Below the pieces are notes generated by a model, which searched no databases, was not told the DNA's origin, and worked only from the letters and a program-made list of their open reading frames with translations. A DNA stretch of 64,000 nucleotides from Macrocystis pyrifera. Taxonomy: Eukaryota; Sar; Phaeophyceae; Laminariales; Laminariaceae. Positions 54,037-64,000 of this stretch are shown here, piece by piece. Position 1 is the first letter of the stretch; the number at the start of each line of letters is the position of its first letter. The stretch is taken from assembly GCA_031763025.1 (NCBI GenBank), contig JASSKH010000028.1:992001-1056000 (forward strand). The letters run 5' to 3'. The translations under genes and the position numbers were made by a program.

Positions 54037-54141
54037 TTATGGTGGTCCATAGTTAATAGGACCTACGGTACACACAAAACCCTACATATTTACCTATTTT
54101 TACTAACAATATTTGGTCCTGTTAACTATGGTCCCCCGTAA
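54037..54141. mobile_element. MITE family 1, copy 12
   Basis: 105 bases, ends TTATGGTGGTCCATAGTTAA and TTAACTATGGTCCCCCGTAA, flanked by TA. Confidence 0.9.
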
Positions 54142-54430
54142 TAGGACGCGCTGAATTGTTGCTGTTCGTGTTTTCGATTTGCTTTTCAATTCCAGCCGTC
54201 AACTTTTTATTTTGAGCATTATTACATGTGTGATTGGGTTGGAACCTGAAAAACGAACGGGAACATGTTCGGGCTAGGGACCAATCAGCGCCGAGTTTAC
54301 TATCAATCATCATGTGGATTTTCGATTTTCGATTTCGATTCTGTTTAGACACACCTGTGCGAGCCTTTTTTGTCCTTGGTTTTCCACGGAGAGGAAAAAA
54401 AAACCCTCCTGCATACATACATGCGTAAAC

Positions 54431-54433
<3 letters not shown>

Positions 54434-54461
<28 letters not shown>

Positions 54462-54772
54462 CATCCATCACTTTTACTTTCCAGCCCACTCGTAGGAGGT
54501 TTTACCCTCGACGATCTTCTGGACAAGCCGTGGTCACAGGTGTCGTCCCTTCTCCCCCCCGGTACGTGCCTTTATTTTTGTCGCGCATAGGGTTCAGTAT
54601 TCCCACTGCTCGTCGATTTTCATCGAATGTAGCCAACTCACGCTTTCGCGCTTTCAGCTTATCAATTTTTTATGCAAGAAAAAGTCCCTATGAGCATGCA
54701 CTCGGTGGGACTTGAACCCACGAAATTGATCTTGACAGGCACGCGGACCACCTACCAAGCCACCGGGGAGCC
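54434..54772 (-). mobile_element. tRNA-derived SINE, family B, full-length copy
   Basis: The poly-A tail is seen as about 28 T at 54434-54461. Minus strand runs from GGCTCCCCGGTGGCTTGGTA at 54772 through B-box GGGTTCAAGTCCC. Head-to-head with the copy at 54925. Confidence 0.88.
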
Positions 54773-54924
54773 TACAGAGTAGGGTTTTTAATTCTCTTGG
54801 AAGTGTGTGTTTTGTCTGTGTTGCGTGTGTTGCTTGTGTGTTGTGTTTGTTTGGTGTATGTGTTGTGTGTGTTGTGTTGTGTTGCTGTTGTTGTTCTCAA
54901 ATTAACTCATCGCCACAATGCAAG

Positions 54925-55259
54925 GCGTCCCCGGTGGCTTGGTAGGTGGTCCGCGAGCCTATCAAGATCAATTTCGTGAGTTCGAGTCTCACCGAGTGCA
55001 TGCTCATAGGGACTTTTCTTGCATAAAATTGATTAGCGGAAAGCGCGAAAGCGTGAGTTAGCTGTACATTCGATGAAAATCGACGAGCAGTGGGAATGCT
55101 GAACCCTATGCGCGATAAAAACTAAAGGCACGTACCGGGGGTGAGAAGGGACGACACCTGTGACCACGGCTTGTCCAGAAGATCGTCGAGGGTAAAACCT
55201 CCTACGAGTAAGCTGGAAAGTAAAAGTGATGATTAAAAAAAAAAAAAAAAAAAAAAAAA
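54925..55259 (+). mobile_element. tRNA-derived SINE, family B, full-length copy with poly-A
   Basis: GCGTCCCCGGTGGCTTGGTA head to a tail of about 25 A. Its tail abuts a copy of repeat E, and the previous SINE lies inverted about 150 bases upstream, so the pair could form a long RNA hairpin. Confidence 0.88.
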
Positions 55260-55261
55260 TC

Positions 55262-55735
55262 CATTCTGTGGTCGCAGTTCAGGCTCCAATACGTAATAAC
55301 TCTGGAGTGAAAGAATCCTCCCTCGGTAGAAATAAAAAACAAGCAAATCATACACACGATATCCCTAGCACATCTATCTGCACCTCGAACAAAAATAAAA
55401 TGTGAGGTTCGCGCTCGTGTGTATCAGGTACATGCGGTACGCTGTACAAGTCGTCACATAAACCGAGAAGACCGCATGCTACCCAGGAAAAAATAGACTG
55501 GATGAAAAAAACAACTCGACGTCGAAAAAACAATCAATCGAAAAACGAAGTCGAAAAAATCAAAAATCAAAAATCAAAAAAGGGAAGAGAGAGAAGAAAA
55601 CAAAAAAAAAAAACAAGAAAGCATGAAATCAAGAAAGGACAACACACGACAAGAGAATGCGAAGATTTTCGCAGATTGCAAGCTCGCGAGCTACGTGCGC
55701 GAGGGGTGTAGAACAGAGATAATAAGAGTAAAAAA
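55262..55735 (-). repeat. Dispersed repeat E, copy 2 (inverted relative to 24720)
   Basis: See copy 1. Low-complexity A-rich parts (GAAAAA words at 55515-55620) expand this copy. The outer end is interrupted exactly at the SINE poly-A. Confidence 0.75.
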
Positions 55736-56239
55736 AACAAACACACTTACTCCGCTTCTAAGAACTGTTACACCAGAGGAGCAAAAAAGCATCTAATAGA
55801 CAGGGAAAAAAAAGACGAAAACGAACAGGAAGACGACGAGGCAAACCACGAAGAAACAGCAGATAGCAAATTAAAAATAAGAATAAGGGAGATATAGACA
55901 GGCACAAAGCAAACGGGAAAAAAGAAAGAGGAGAAAAAGAAAAAGAAATGGAAAAAAAGGGACAAAAAGGAGGCGGTACAGATGATACAAAAAAAAGACA
56001 GCAGGCACTGCTGTGTGGTGGCGCGTACAGACAGGCAGACAGAGCTGCCCGGGTGGCACCATGCTTGGTTACTTGGGTCCCAAAGAAGGGAGCGCATCAT
56101 GACGATGATGTCCATACCCAGGTGTCAGTCTGTTGGACAGACCGCCCCCCCCTCCCCCCCCCCCTCCCCCCTCGCCCCCCTTTCGTCCCTGCTATTCTGG
56201 GGATATGTGCTGTGGCGTCAACGGTTGGTTGTAGTCGAG

Positions 56240-56450
56240 GTTACAGTCATCCTCTGTGCCGTTCTGCCGATGCCTCATTCTCATCCTCAAACCATTTCCG
56301 CATGAATACCTCGGTCCCTTCCTCGACCCGTCGGAACCATCTGCTGGTTTTCTGTGCTGCCTCGCGCCACCCTTCGAGCTTGATGCCAAACTCCTTGAGG
56401 TCCTCCTCAAGGTACCTCATCCAGTCCCACTCCTGTCCTCCAGATTAGCC
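56240..56450 (-). pseudogene. C-terminal piece of a decayed non-LTR retrotransposon
   Basis: Minus strand reads openly as WDWMRYLEEDLKEFGIKLEG then WREAAQKTSRWFRRVEEGTE and VFMRKWFEDENEAS. Placement of W..L.DDL..F and FM..W suggests the end of an RT open reading frame. This resembles the C-terminus in the 41.6 kb fragment only loosely, so it may be another clade. Flanked by C-rich low complexity (56146-56182). Confidence 0.55.
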
Positions 56451-56664
56451 CTTACCCCCGACCATCTCCCCAAACATCACCTACTACTTGTGTATGTTGT
56501 GTGATCCCACATTTTTTTCGGCCACATTTGTTTGTCGACCGCGCTCAACGCACACAGCAGGCATCAATGCCAGCCAGTTCCGGCGAGCTCTGTACACGCA
56601 TACTAATCTTGTGTTGGTGCGGTTGTACGTCGTTCAGAGTTGGTCGAGCTTGGCGCAGGGTTCT

Positions 56665-57066
56665 ACACTAACTATTTGATCTTGTCGTGGGCATGCCGTG
56701 GCATTGCCATGGTACCGCCCGTGGCATACCATGGCATCACCACGGCATCCCATGGTGTGGCATAGGATTCCATGGCACGCCGTGGGGGTTGCCGTGACAT
56801 GCCACGGGTAGTACCATGGCAACCCCCGCGGCTACCGCCACGGCACTCCATAGCAACCCCACGGCATGTCATGGCAACCCCGACAGCACCCCAATGTCCA
56901 CGACACCTAGGTTAGGGTTAGGGTTGGGGTTAGGGTTAGGGTCTCATGGTATGCCGTGGAGGTCCGTGGATTCCGTGGTATGCCGTGGAAGATGCCGTGG
57001 AAGGTTTTGCCGCAGGTGGTGCCACGGCATGCCACGGGATGTCGCGAAAAAAGACAATAATTAATG
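56665..57066. mobile_element. Foldback element of CATGCCGTGG palindromes with internal telomere-like array
   Basis: Ends CTACACTAACTATTTGATCT and AAAAGACAATAATTAATGTA are inverted. Between them are many GGCATGCCGTGG / CCACGGCATGCC words. Near 56909-56941 lies a run of TTAGGG-type units (with one TTGGGG). A shorter relative is at 60932-61030. Confidence 0.7.
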
Positions 57067-57309
57067 TACATACCCCAAAATATCACAACGGTTTTTTTTT
57101 TTTTTTAATTCTACCGAACGACATGTACCCAACTCTGTGAGGCAGAATGTGTCCGTCCACAGGAGCGTTTGGGGCGTGTCCCTAAGGCAAGCTGCAGGTG
57201 GCATTGTCGGGCCCACTCCCTTACTGATGAGGGGGCAGCGAAGCTCTCTCCGCTTTAGGTGTCGTACAGCTGTAGGAATGGTGGCTATGAGAAGCTCTGT
57301 TGGACACAT

Positions 57310-57790
57310 ATCGTACTATTCACATACGTTAAGATACTGCTTTGTATGAGGTTGAAAACCCGGTAATTACCTGGGTCGTTGCCTCGCGTTCAGAGGTGTG
57401 GGAGTGGGTTTCGAGGAGCCGCATCTTCGACTCATGTTCTAGTTCGTGGAATCGGGGTTTCCACGAATTTCCCATAATTCTGCATATACGGCTCATCAGA
57501 GTGGGCTAGTGTTATGATACTGCTTTGTATGAGGTTGAAAGCCGGGTAATTACCTGGGTTCAGTCACTAGGAACGTATTTGTAGTACTTGGAAGGCGTAT
57601 CTTAGATGGAAAACCAGGGGTTTTCCAGAGGCGCACGAGCTTGGTCTCAGTCTCCGCGTGCACGAAAGGAATAAAACTGCTCTTCTTCTATAGCTAAGCA
57701 AGCAACACACGTGAGCAGCAACGATTACCGATTTAAAAGGCAGACCTGTCCAGGGATACAAAGTGTCCCGCAACCGTTGATCTTAACACA
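57310..57790 (+). repeat. Dispersed repeat F, copy 1
   Basis: About 430 bases matching 62045-62440 in inverted orientation (GTGGGAGTGGGTTTCGAGGA, GGAATCGGGGTTTCCACGAA, GAGTGGGCTAGTGTTATGAT, CCTGTCCAGGGATACAAAGT). The segment ATACTGCTTTGTATGAGGTT occurs twice (57331 and 57520). Confidence 0.75.
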
Positions 57791-57959
57791 TACTATCACT
57801 CACATGTCAGGTGGGTGCAGATTTTTCGTCTCGAAATCATCATGCCGAATTTCGAGTTAGGGCATCAGAAACACACGACAAAATAGAGTACGCGTGCAGA
57901 GGGTTCAAGGATTAGACCGATAAGTCGAGCGTACAACGACGCTGACCCTGGCCTCGTGT

Positions 57960-60180
57960 GTCCTACTGCTGCCGTTGCTGCTGCTGTAGATGTTGCTGCC
58001 GCCGCCACGTCTGTCTGTGCTGCTGCTGATGCATTTTTTCGAGCCTAAACGGCACGAATACATACTACGTAAATGTTCGCCTTGTTGGTTCAGCACAATC
58101 CCGTATTCGCCCAGCATGATGCATCACAGATTTGACTGCTGCAGGTACTGAGGTCTCGCGTATTACTATTATTATTACTGTTACGAGTAATACTACTGCA
58201 AAGAAAGCAGTAGTATTAATAATAGTATTCGTACTATTAATAAATACATTTTCTGACTTTTTGCGTCAAAAAGTTGGTGTGTTCTTAATTGTATATTACT
58301 AGATTTTTTAGAATTTAGAAGAACCGGATACGAACGAACGTACATATATCTTCTACCAAGTATTAATATAATAATCGTATACACCTGGTAACCGTACGTC
58401 GTTAAATACGAGTATTATCGTATACATAACGCGACGGGATAACACACCCACACCCCCTTATTGGACGAATTTCCAAGTTGGTTTTCTCGACAACGGGGTG
58501 GTGAGTGCAAACAAACGACGCGTCCGTCCCTGGGAAGATCTCGACGATATGTTGCTGTCGACGAGTAGAAAGAAGGGTTCAATTTGGAGAACAACACAAC
58601 ACTACTAATTACTACCAGGTACCTGGTACAAAGTAGTATGTAGAAGATACTACTGCTGTATATTGTAATGCAATGACAGGTCCTGGATATTACTTCGTAT
58701 TGGTACCTGGTAGGCAGTAAATAATGTGAAGAACACGTGCATCCACCGACAGAACGCACACTGCTTGCTGCGGCTACTGTGATGCTCTCACATTAGGGTT
58801 TAGTACGTACGAGTGTAAGCTGTTGTTACACTGCTTGCCGTTTGTTGTTACCAATGTCAATGTCTGTAACTATATACTTTTGTGTAGGTTTTTCACAAAC
58901 GCTGTTTGTGCTGTCGATCTGAGATGAGATCTCCTTCGCGTGTTTCGCTTCGACTACTCATATAAATAATATATATATATCACAGGATGAAGAACCAGGG
59001 CGAATGCTGATCGATACTCAAAAGTCTCAAATTAATCCAGTACCAGGTACCGGTACATTTTATCCATCTGCCATCTGCCTCGTAACTAAAACCCGCAGTG
59101 CGCACGATTTAATAATCACACACACCTTGGAAATAAGTCTTAGTACGACACTACTGTTGGCCCTGTGCTCTCAGCGCTCCTCAGCGTTTCTTAGACGTAT
59201 CTTGTTGCATTGTTCATGCTAGCCCGAGATGAGGTTCACCTTACGAGACGAAACTGCCTGATCGTGATCCCCGAGCCCGACTGTGTCGGGGGCGACCTCG
59301 GGCGTGCTTGTGCCGTGCCCTGGCTGCGGGCTGGCCGGGTGTGCTGTGCTCGTTTTCTAAAGCAATATTTCAAATGCGTCAGCTGTGAGTTGGACCAGTT
59401 GAGTGGTCGATACTGGATTTATCACAGTCTCGTGGCCAAAGATTTTGGTTGACGGCCTGCCTTTGGCCCGTCAAACCCTCTTCTAGAATATGATAAAAGT
59501 ATTTATCATTGGGAGGTCCTTAACAGCTGTTCGTCAAGGGCCAAAAGTGCCGTCAACCGACATCTATGCTCGCTCGTGACGGTGAAAATATTATGTTTCC
59601 GATGCCAGCACCCAGATTGGACCTTTTCTTCTTTGGCCGAAACGGGGGAGGCCGGAGCCTCCGCGGCTTTTGACGGCTCATGGCGGCAAGAGTGTGGGAA
59701 ATATGGGCTGCGGTGGCCGGTCTCATGTTCCGTCGTTGCTCGTGCGTTTAGGGTTTGGCACTGCAGAAACGATTGTCGAGTTACCGATTCGGGCTACTCT
59801 ACGTGTGAAACCATAAGTTTTCCGCAAACAAAATGAGATTCGTAGGCTAGCATATGGTCGCGAAACGAGCGCCGCGAGCCTCTTCGGCTGCTGTGCACGC
59901 CGGACGACCAGACTCCATAAGGTAGAAAAGACAGGATCGGTTTCGGCAAATTCAAATGAGCCTACGCCGCGGGAGGAGCGTTACGGCGGTGGAGGTACAA
60001 ACGGTGTCTACGATATTGTTTTTGGTACACACAGCAGGCAGTAGTACACGAAGGGTGGAATTTCGGTTGTGTTATGAAGGCAATTTTTTTCTCATGTGAC
60101 CGCCAAGGGAAAACTAAAGCCATGAACGAGTACGTGTGCCGGTTACGATGAGGAACGACGACCACGTCGTGTTTATTATA
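57960..60180. other. Intergenic stretch without supported genes
   Basis: Contains CTGCTG/GCTGCT runs near 57960-58030, several TACCTGGTA and TATTAATAG words, and an AT dinucleotide run at 58968-58980. No coding signal recognised. Confidence 0.4.
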
Positions 60181-60185
60181 CACCC

Positions 60186-60492
60186 TCACGCAGCTCCCCT
60201 CAAGGAGTAGGTCAGCCTGCAACTGGTTTCGTTGCTGACCCTCGAGGGTGTGATTATGCCTTTACTCGTCGTGCCCCACCGTGCTCCCCTGCCCCAACTA
60301 CTGCGCCGGGGCGGCCTCGGGCGTGCGTGATGTACTGCTTGCTGCTGCCGCCGCCGCTGCTCTGCTGCTGCTGCTGCTGCTACGTACCCCCACTGCTGTG
60401 CTGTGCTGCTGCTGCTGCCCACGCAGCTCCCCTCGTGTAGTAGGTCAGCGTGCGATACATGTGTCGTTGCTGAACCTCAAGGGTGTGATTAT
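60186..60492 (+). repeat. Direct repeat pair, 73 bp units
   Basis: CACGCAGCTCCCCTC...GTAGGTCAGC...GTTGCTGA.CCTC.AGGGTGTGATTAT at 60186-60258 and 60420-60492, separated by CTG-rich sequence. Confidence 0.8.
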
Positions 60493-60499
60493 TTTTCAT

Positions 60500-60760
60500 T
60501 CTTATTTTTTTTCAATCTCATTTTTATTCGCCAGCTTCCAGATAAGCCGTGATCACAGGTGCCGCTCCTTTCCCCCCCGGCGAATGCCTTTATTTTTTTA
60601 TCGCGCAGAGGGTTCAGCATTCCCAACGCTCGTTGATTAGTCATAGAGTTTTGGTAACTCACGCTCTCGCGCTTTCGACTCGTCAATTTTTGACGCAAGA
60701 AAAAGTCCTGACGAGCACCAGCACGCACTCAGTGAGACTCCAACCTACAGTTTGAATGTA
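60500..60760 (-). mobile_element. tRNA-derived SINE, family B, degenerate copy
   Basis: Minus strand: GGTTGGAGTCTCACTGAGTG, GAAAGCGCGAGAGCGTGAGT, GGGAATGCTGAACCCTCTGC, GCACCTGTGATCACGGCTTA. It inserted next to the 60.4 kb direct repeat. Confidence 0.75.
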
Positions 60761-60931
60761 GTAGGGACGAAATTCTCCCACTACAAAGTAACTCCATCGG
60801 AGACGCCATTATTCCCTTCTTCGTCGTGCCCCACCGTGCTCCGCTGCTTCGACTGCTGTGCCGAGGGCGGCCTCGGGCGTGCGTAATGTGCTACTGCTGC
60901 TGCCTTTACGTGCAGAGGGATGTACATTCTA

Positions 60932-61030
60932 CACTATTTGACTTTTTCGTGGCATGCCGTGGCATTACCATGGGTGGTACCACGGCAATACCACAGCATG
61001 CCCCCAAAAAGTCAAATAGTTAGTGTAGGA
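60932..61030. mobile_element. Short foldback element, relative of 56665-57066
   Basis: Ends TACACTATTTGACTTTTT and AAAAAGTCAAATAGTTAGTGTA around GGCATGCCGTGGCATTACCA and its inverted copy. About 99 bases in total. Confidence 0.8.
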
Positions 61031-61809
61031 CCCTGTACGTGCAGCGGCTGTGTTGTTCTGCTGTTGCTGCTGCTGCTCACGCAGTACCCGCGGACGGTCG
61101 GCCCGAGATATATTACTATGCATTTCCTCCTCGTGCGCCACCGGGCTCCCCTGCCCCGACTGTTGTGCCAGGGGCAGCCTCGGGCGTCCATGATGTGCTA
61201 CTGCAGCTGTGCTTCTGCCGCGGTTCTGCAGCTGCTCTGGTATAAGTATATGTTGCTATATATGTGCTACTGCTGTGATGTTCTGCAGCTGCTACTATCT
61301 ATGCGATATGTTCTGCTGCTGAACCCCGTGAGCATGGTTATTATGCAAGTAAACCCCTCTCGGTGACGTGTCTCTGCATCTTGAAGCTGAAAGGCGGATA
61401 CATCTGCTTCGGAAGCTGTGCGAGTACCGTCTCGTAATTGACATTTGTTTGGCGCCTCGGCGTGGGTCTCGTGCCAGCGTAGTTTTCGTATGATACGTAC
61501 CTGTACGCTATGCTGCTGCTGCTGCTTGATGCTGCTGAGCTTGCTGCAGCAACGTAATCGACAGCGCTTCGTACTGTCGATTACCTTGATCGACTGCTGC
61601 CGAGCGTCTCGTACGTAGTACTTTATAGTGCTGCTTGTTGCTATACGAACGAGTTATGGGTTGTTGTGCAGGATGGCGGATGGCAATGCTTGTTTTCCTT
61701 GTGTTGGCAACACTTTTTTTCTCTTCACTCAGTGTTGTTTTTTATAGTCCAACGCTTGGCAGTGCTGTCGCACTAACGGCCTCGAGTTGCGTGTCGGTAC
61801 ACCCTAAGC

Positions 61810-61876
61810 CAATACGGGCATGCGCGGAGCCGCAGGCGGACGTCAGCCCGCCGCGGCGAAGCCCCCTTAGTATGAA
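61810..61876 (+). repeat. Short repeat shared with 22919-22982
   Basis: TACGGGCATGCGCGGAGCCG and CAGCCCGCCGCGGCGAAGCC. Confidence 0.7.
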
Positions 61877-62044
61877 GTGGCATGTTGTTTATCAATAGCC
61901 TGTCTGCTTTTTGCCGGAAAAATTAATGCACATTAATTCAAAGTCACAAACTTTGTACCTGGTAATAATAATCACACGTCTCGACCTGTGTCGCGAGTGG
62001 AATTCGGTTCTCGCACGCCCGATTTTTTTTTCCCCCTCCATAAT

Positions 62045-62440
62045 TTAGACACATTGTTAAGATCAGGGGTCGGGACACGTTGTGTCCCTGGACAGGTTGC
62101 CTATTTAGTCGGTACTCGTTGGTACTCACGTACGTGTGTTGTTTGCTTAGAGGTAGAAGAAGTCTCAAGAGCAGCTTTACAACTTTCGGGCACGCAGAGA
62201 CTGAGAGCCAAGCTCGTGCCCCTACAAAGTACTAGAAATACGGTCCCAATACTTGAAGCCAGGAAATTACCGGGCTTTCAGTCGCAGTATCATAACACTA
62301 GCCCACTCTGATGAGTCGCATATGCAGAATTATACAGAATTCATGGAAACCCCGATTCCACGAACTAACATGAGTCGAAGATGCGGCTTCTCAAAACTCA
62401 CTCCCACACCTCAGAACGGCGAGGCAACGTAGCCGACAAG
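62045..62440 (-). repeat. Dispersed repeat F, copy 2 (inverted)
   Basis: Reverse-complement match to 57360-57790, about 4.3 kb away, forming a large inverted pair. The middle parts differ by small indels. Confidence 0.75.
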
Positions 62441-62778
62441 GTACGTTAAAAAAAGAGAAAGAAAGGAAGGCCTGACCCTAAAGAGCAGGAATAAATCGTC
62501 AGCGAAAGCAATCACCATGCCACCCGCATCGTGAGGGAGGGAGAGGAAGTTTCATGGAAAAGGGAAAAGTGAATACCAAAACGAGAAGAACCATAGCATG
62601 GTAGAGAAAGCTGAAGGTATATTTCCCGTTCCCAGGATGGACGCATTAGTCCTGTCCAGTGCGTCTCGTACATGACCGTGATGACGCCACCTCGAACTCT
62701 AACCGATTGGTGTCCGGTAAGCTTTTCCACTTCGAGTCGTTGAAGAGAGGTCGAGAGGTTGTCCTGGTTGACGTGGTA

Positions 62779-62779
<1 letters not shown>

Positions 62780-62811
<32 letters not shown>

Positions 62812-62895
62812 CGTACTCATTTGTTGCTTGCTTTAGTCATTTGACCATTGACCACGCGTCCCTTTCGAGACGGAGCACAGGGGGGGGATTTATTG
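62780..62895. repeat. G homopolymer (32) with poly(C)-associated segment
   Basis: An uninterrupted run of about 32 G followed by GCGTACTCATTTGTTGCTTG ... CGTCCCTTTCGAGACGGAGC, the same partner segment as at 36720-36790 and (inverted) 280-345. Confidence 0.75.
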
Positions 62896-63064
62896 CAGAA
62901 GTTATTGAGCACGTATTGAGTCAACCCCGCCGGCAAATACTTCGGCATGTCGCCACGGTCGTGGGGGTTGGCACAGGGTTCGCAGCGTTGAACTGATACG
63001 CGCCGGCGAGCATCAGCGCCGGGCATATCGGGGCAAAGCTCCAAGGTAGTATCATAACAACATA

Positions 63065-63090
63065 CATATTATTATTATTATTATTACTAT
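63065..63090. repeat. Short (TTA)n run
   Basis: Seven to eight ATT units near 63068-63087, a small version of the array at 33411. Confidence 0.8.
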
Positions 63091-63369
63091 TTAATGCTGC
63101 TCAGTAGTAGTGATGATGCTCTTCAAATGCCTCTTATTATAAATAATATACCTGGTACGTATAAAACAATATTACCAGGTACCTTGGTATGATACACACC
63201 GGAAGAATTACCCACTCGTGGCAAGCTACAAGGGCAACCTCGGAAAAGGATTTTAATTATTTTCCAATAAATATAGACGCACATACCCTTCAATGGTGCA
63301 GTGTAGTACTAATAGTAGCTTCAGATTTTGCTTTTCTCATGTACTGCTGCAAGAAGAACCCATATAAAA

Positions 63370-64000
63370 CCCGAAGTGTGTGTGTTCTTCACAATAAACC
63401 GTTCTTTCTACCCGTCGACATCCAGGTCGACCAGTGTCCGTGCCGATTCCTCAATCCTAAAGAGATACGTACAAGTTCTTCTGGTAAAAAAACAACGCCA
63501 CAGAAATGCATACTATTAATGCATTGTTATGCGGTAAGCAGAGTAGACGATGCAATGCCATGTCATCATCATACTGGGTACGACAGGTACGACATACACA
63601 TTCTATAAAAGAGAGAAGACAAAAGAAACAAACGAGAAAACAAGGAAACAGACAACAGAGTAAACAAATCGAAAGAGAAAAAAGAAAACAACTGCCGTGC
63701 CTCCCCGCAGGAGATGTGGCAGACACTTGAAAAGTATGAGCTACAGAAACAGCACCACTACATATGAACAAAGGTAATATTAAGAACCAAGGGGAATAAC
63801 AGGCAAACGGAGGCAAACCGAAGCACAAAGCATCCTCCAGGTAGCGCAGCAGTTTGTTTGTGTGGTACAAGTAGCATAGCTAGGTGCTCCCTACTATACA
63901 GTAGTCGGTCTGGCACCTTGCTACCCTGTCTGCCATCTCCGTCCTGCGCTCCTCAACTATGCCCCATCACCGGAGAGGACGGGTCAGACAACGCGAAACA
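63370..64000 (-). mobile_element. Structured repeat, copy 3 (inverted, cut by window end)
   Basis: R1 on the minus strand at 63370-63480 (TGTCCGTGCCGATTCCTCAA as seen on plus), then the inverted body (GGAGATGTGGCAGACACTTG, CATCCTCCAGGTAGCG, ACCTTGCTACCCTGTCTGCC, TCAACTATGCCCCATC). The rest lies beyond the window. Confidence 0.6.

Larger units (their letters stand above)
60262..61210 (+). repeat. Three dispersed copies of a GC-rich unit beside CTG runs
   Basis: CTCGTCGTGCCCCACCGTGC ... GGGGCGGCCTCGGGCGTGCG ... GATGT(A/G)CTGCT at about 60265-60345, 60817-60900 and 61118-61205. Each is followed by CTG/GCT repeats. Open frames over the CTG tracts are low complexity. Confidence 0.7.

Noticed and set aside
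56690-57060. CRISPR-like array of repeated palindromes
   Set aside because: Units are irregular, have no spacers of constant length, and lie inside a eukaryotic foldback element.
60281-60640. Ala/Leu-rich frame
   Set aside because: Translation of CTG/GCT repeats and a SINE.
61635-61898. 87-codon frame with a hydrophobic segment
   Set aside because: Its C-terminal part lies in the repeat shared with 22.9 kb, so it is unlikely to be a conserved gene.

Overview
This is nuclear DNA from an intron-rich eukaryote. Two genes are broken by GT-AG introns. Most of the window is interspersed repeats (tRNA-derived SINEs, short inverted-repeat transposons, hAT-like elements, decayed non-LTR retrotransposon pieces), long G/C homopolymers and microsatellites. 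Short TTAGGG-type arrays occur internally. The structure and the look of the proteins suggest a stramenopile (heterokont) alga, perhaps a brown alga. That is an inference from style, not from a marker gene. No bacterial operons, rRNA, CRISPR array or confident functional tRNA were seen.

Layout. (1) 1-1820, plus strand: the last two coding exons of a membrane protein that starts outside the window, separated by a 1.6 kb intron holding poly-C repeats and a SINE. (2) 1821-10343: intergenic, with repeats, two copies of a 105 bp MITE, a tandem duplication and a telomere-like array. No gene is supported. (3) 10344-52979, minus strand: one gene of 11 coding exons, reconstructed here from splice sites, phases and protein continuity. 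It encodes a type II membrane protein of about 1,240 residues with glycosyltransferase-like regions at each end and two cysteine-rich modules between them. Exons 2-11 lie in 10.3-19.8 kb. Exon 1, with the start codon and membrane anchor, lies at 52.4-53.0 kb, so intron 1 is about 32.6 kb. (4) 19829-52439: that giant intron, a graveyard of mobile elements. (5) 53-64 kb: upstream intergenic DNA with SINEs, a decayed non-LTR retrotransposon end, foldback elements, CTG-rich repeats and a structured element cut by the window end.

The most notable items are the 32.6 kb intron, the unusual domain layout of the protein with an apparent frame break at a G11 run in exon 6, a MITE family whose TA target duplication is shown by a paired empty site, two hAT-like elements with 8 bp target duplications, a nine-copy tRNA-derived SINE family, a repeat family ending in poly(C), and striking enrichment of the short words TACCTGGT/ACCAGGTA and TATTAATAG. 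All calls were made by eye; no search was run.
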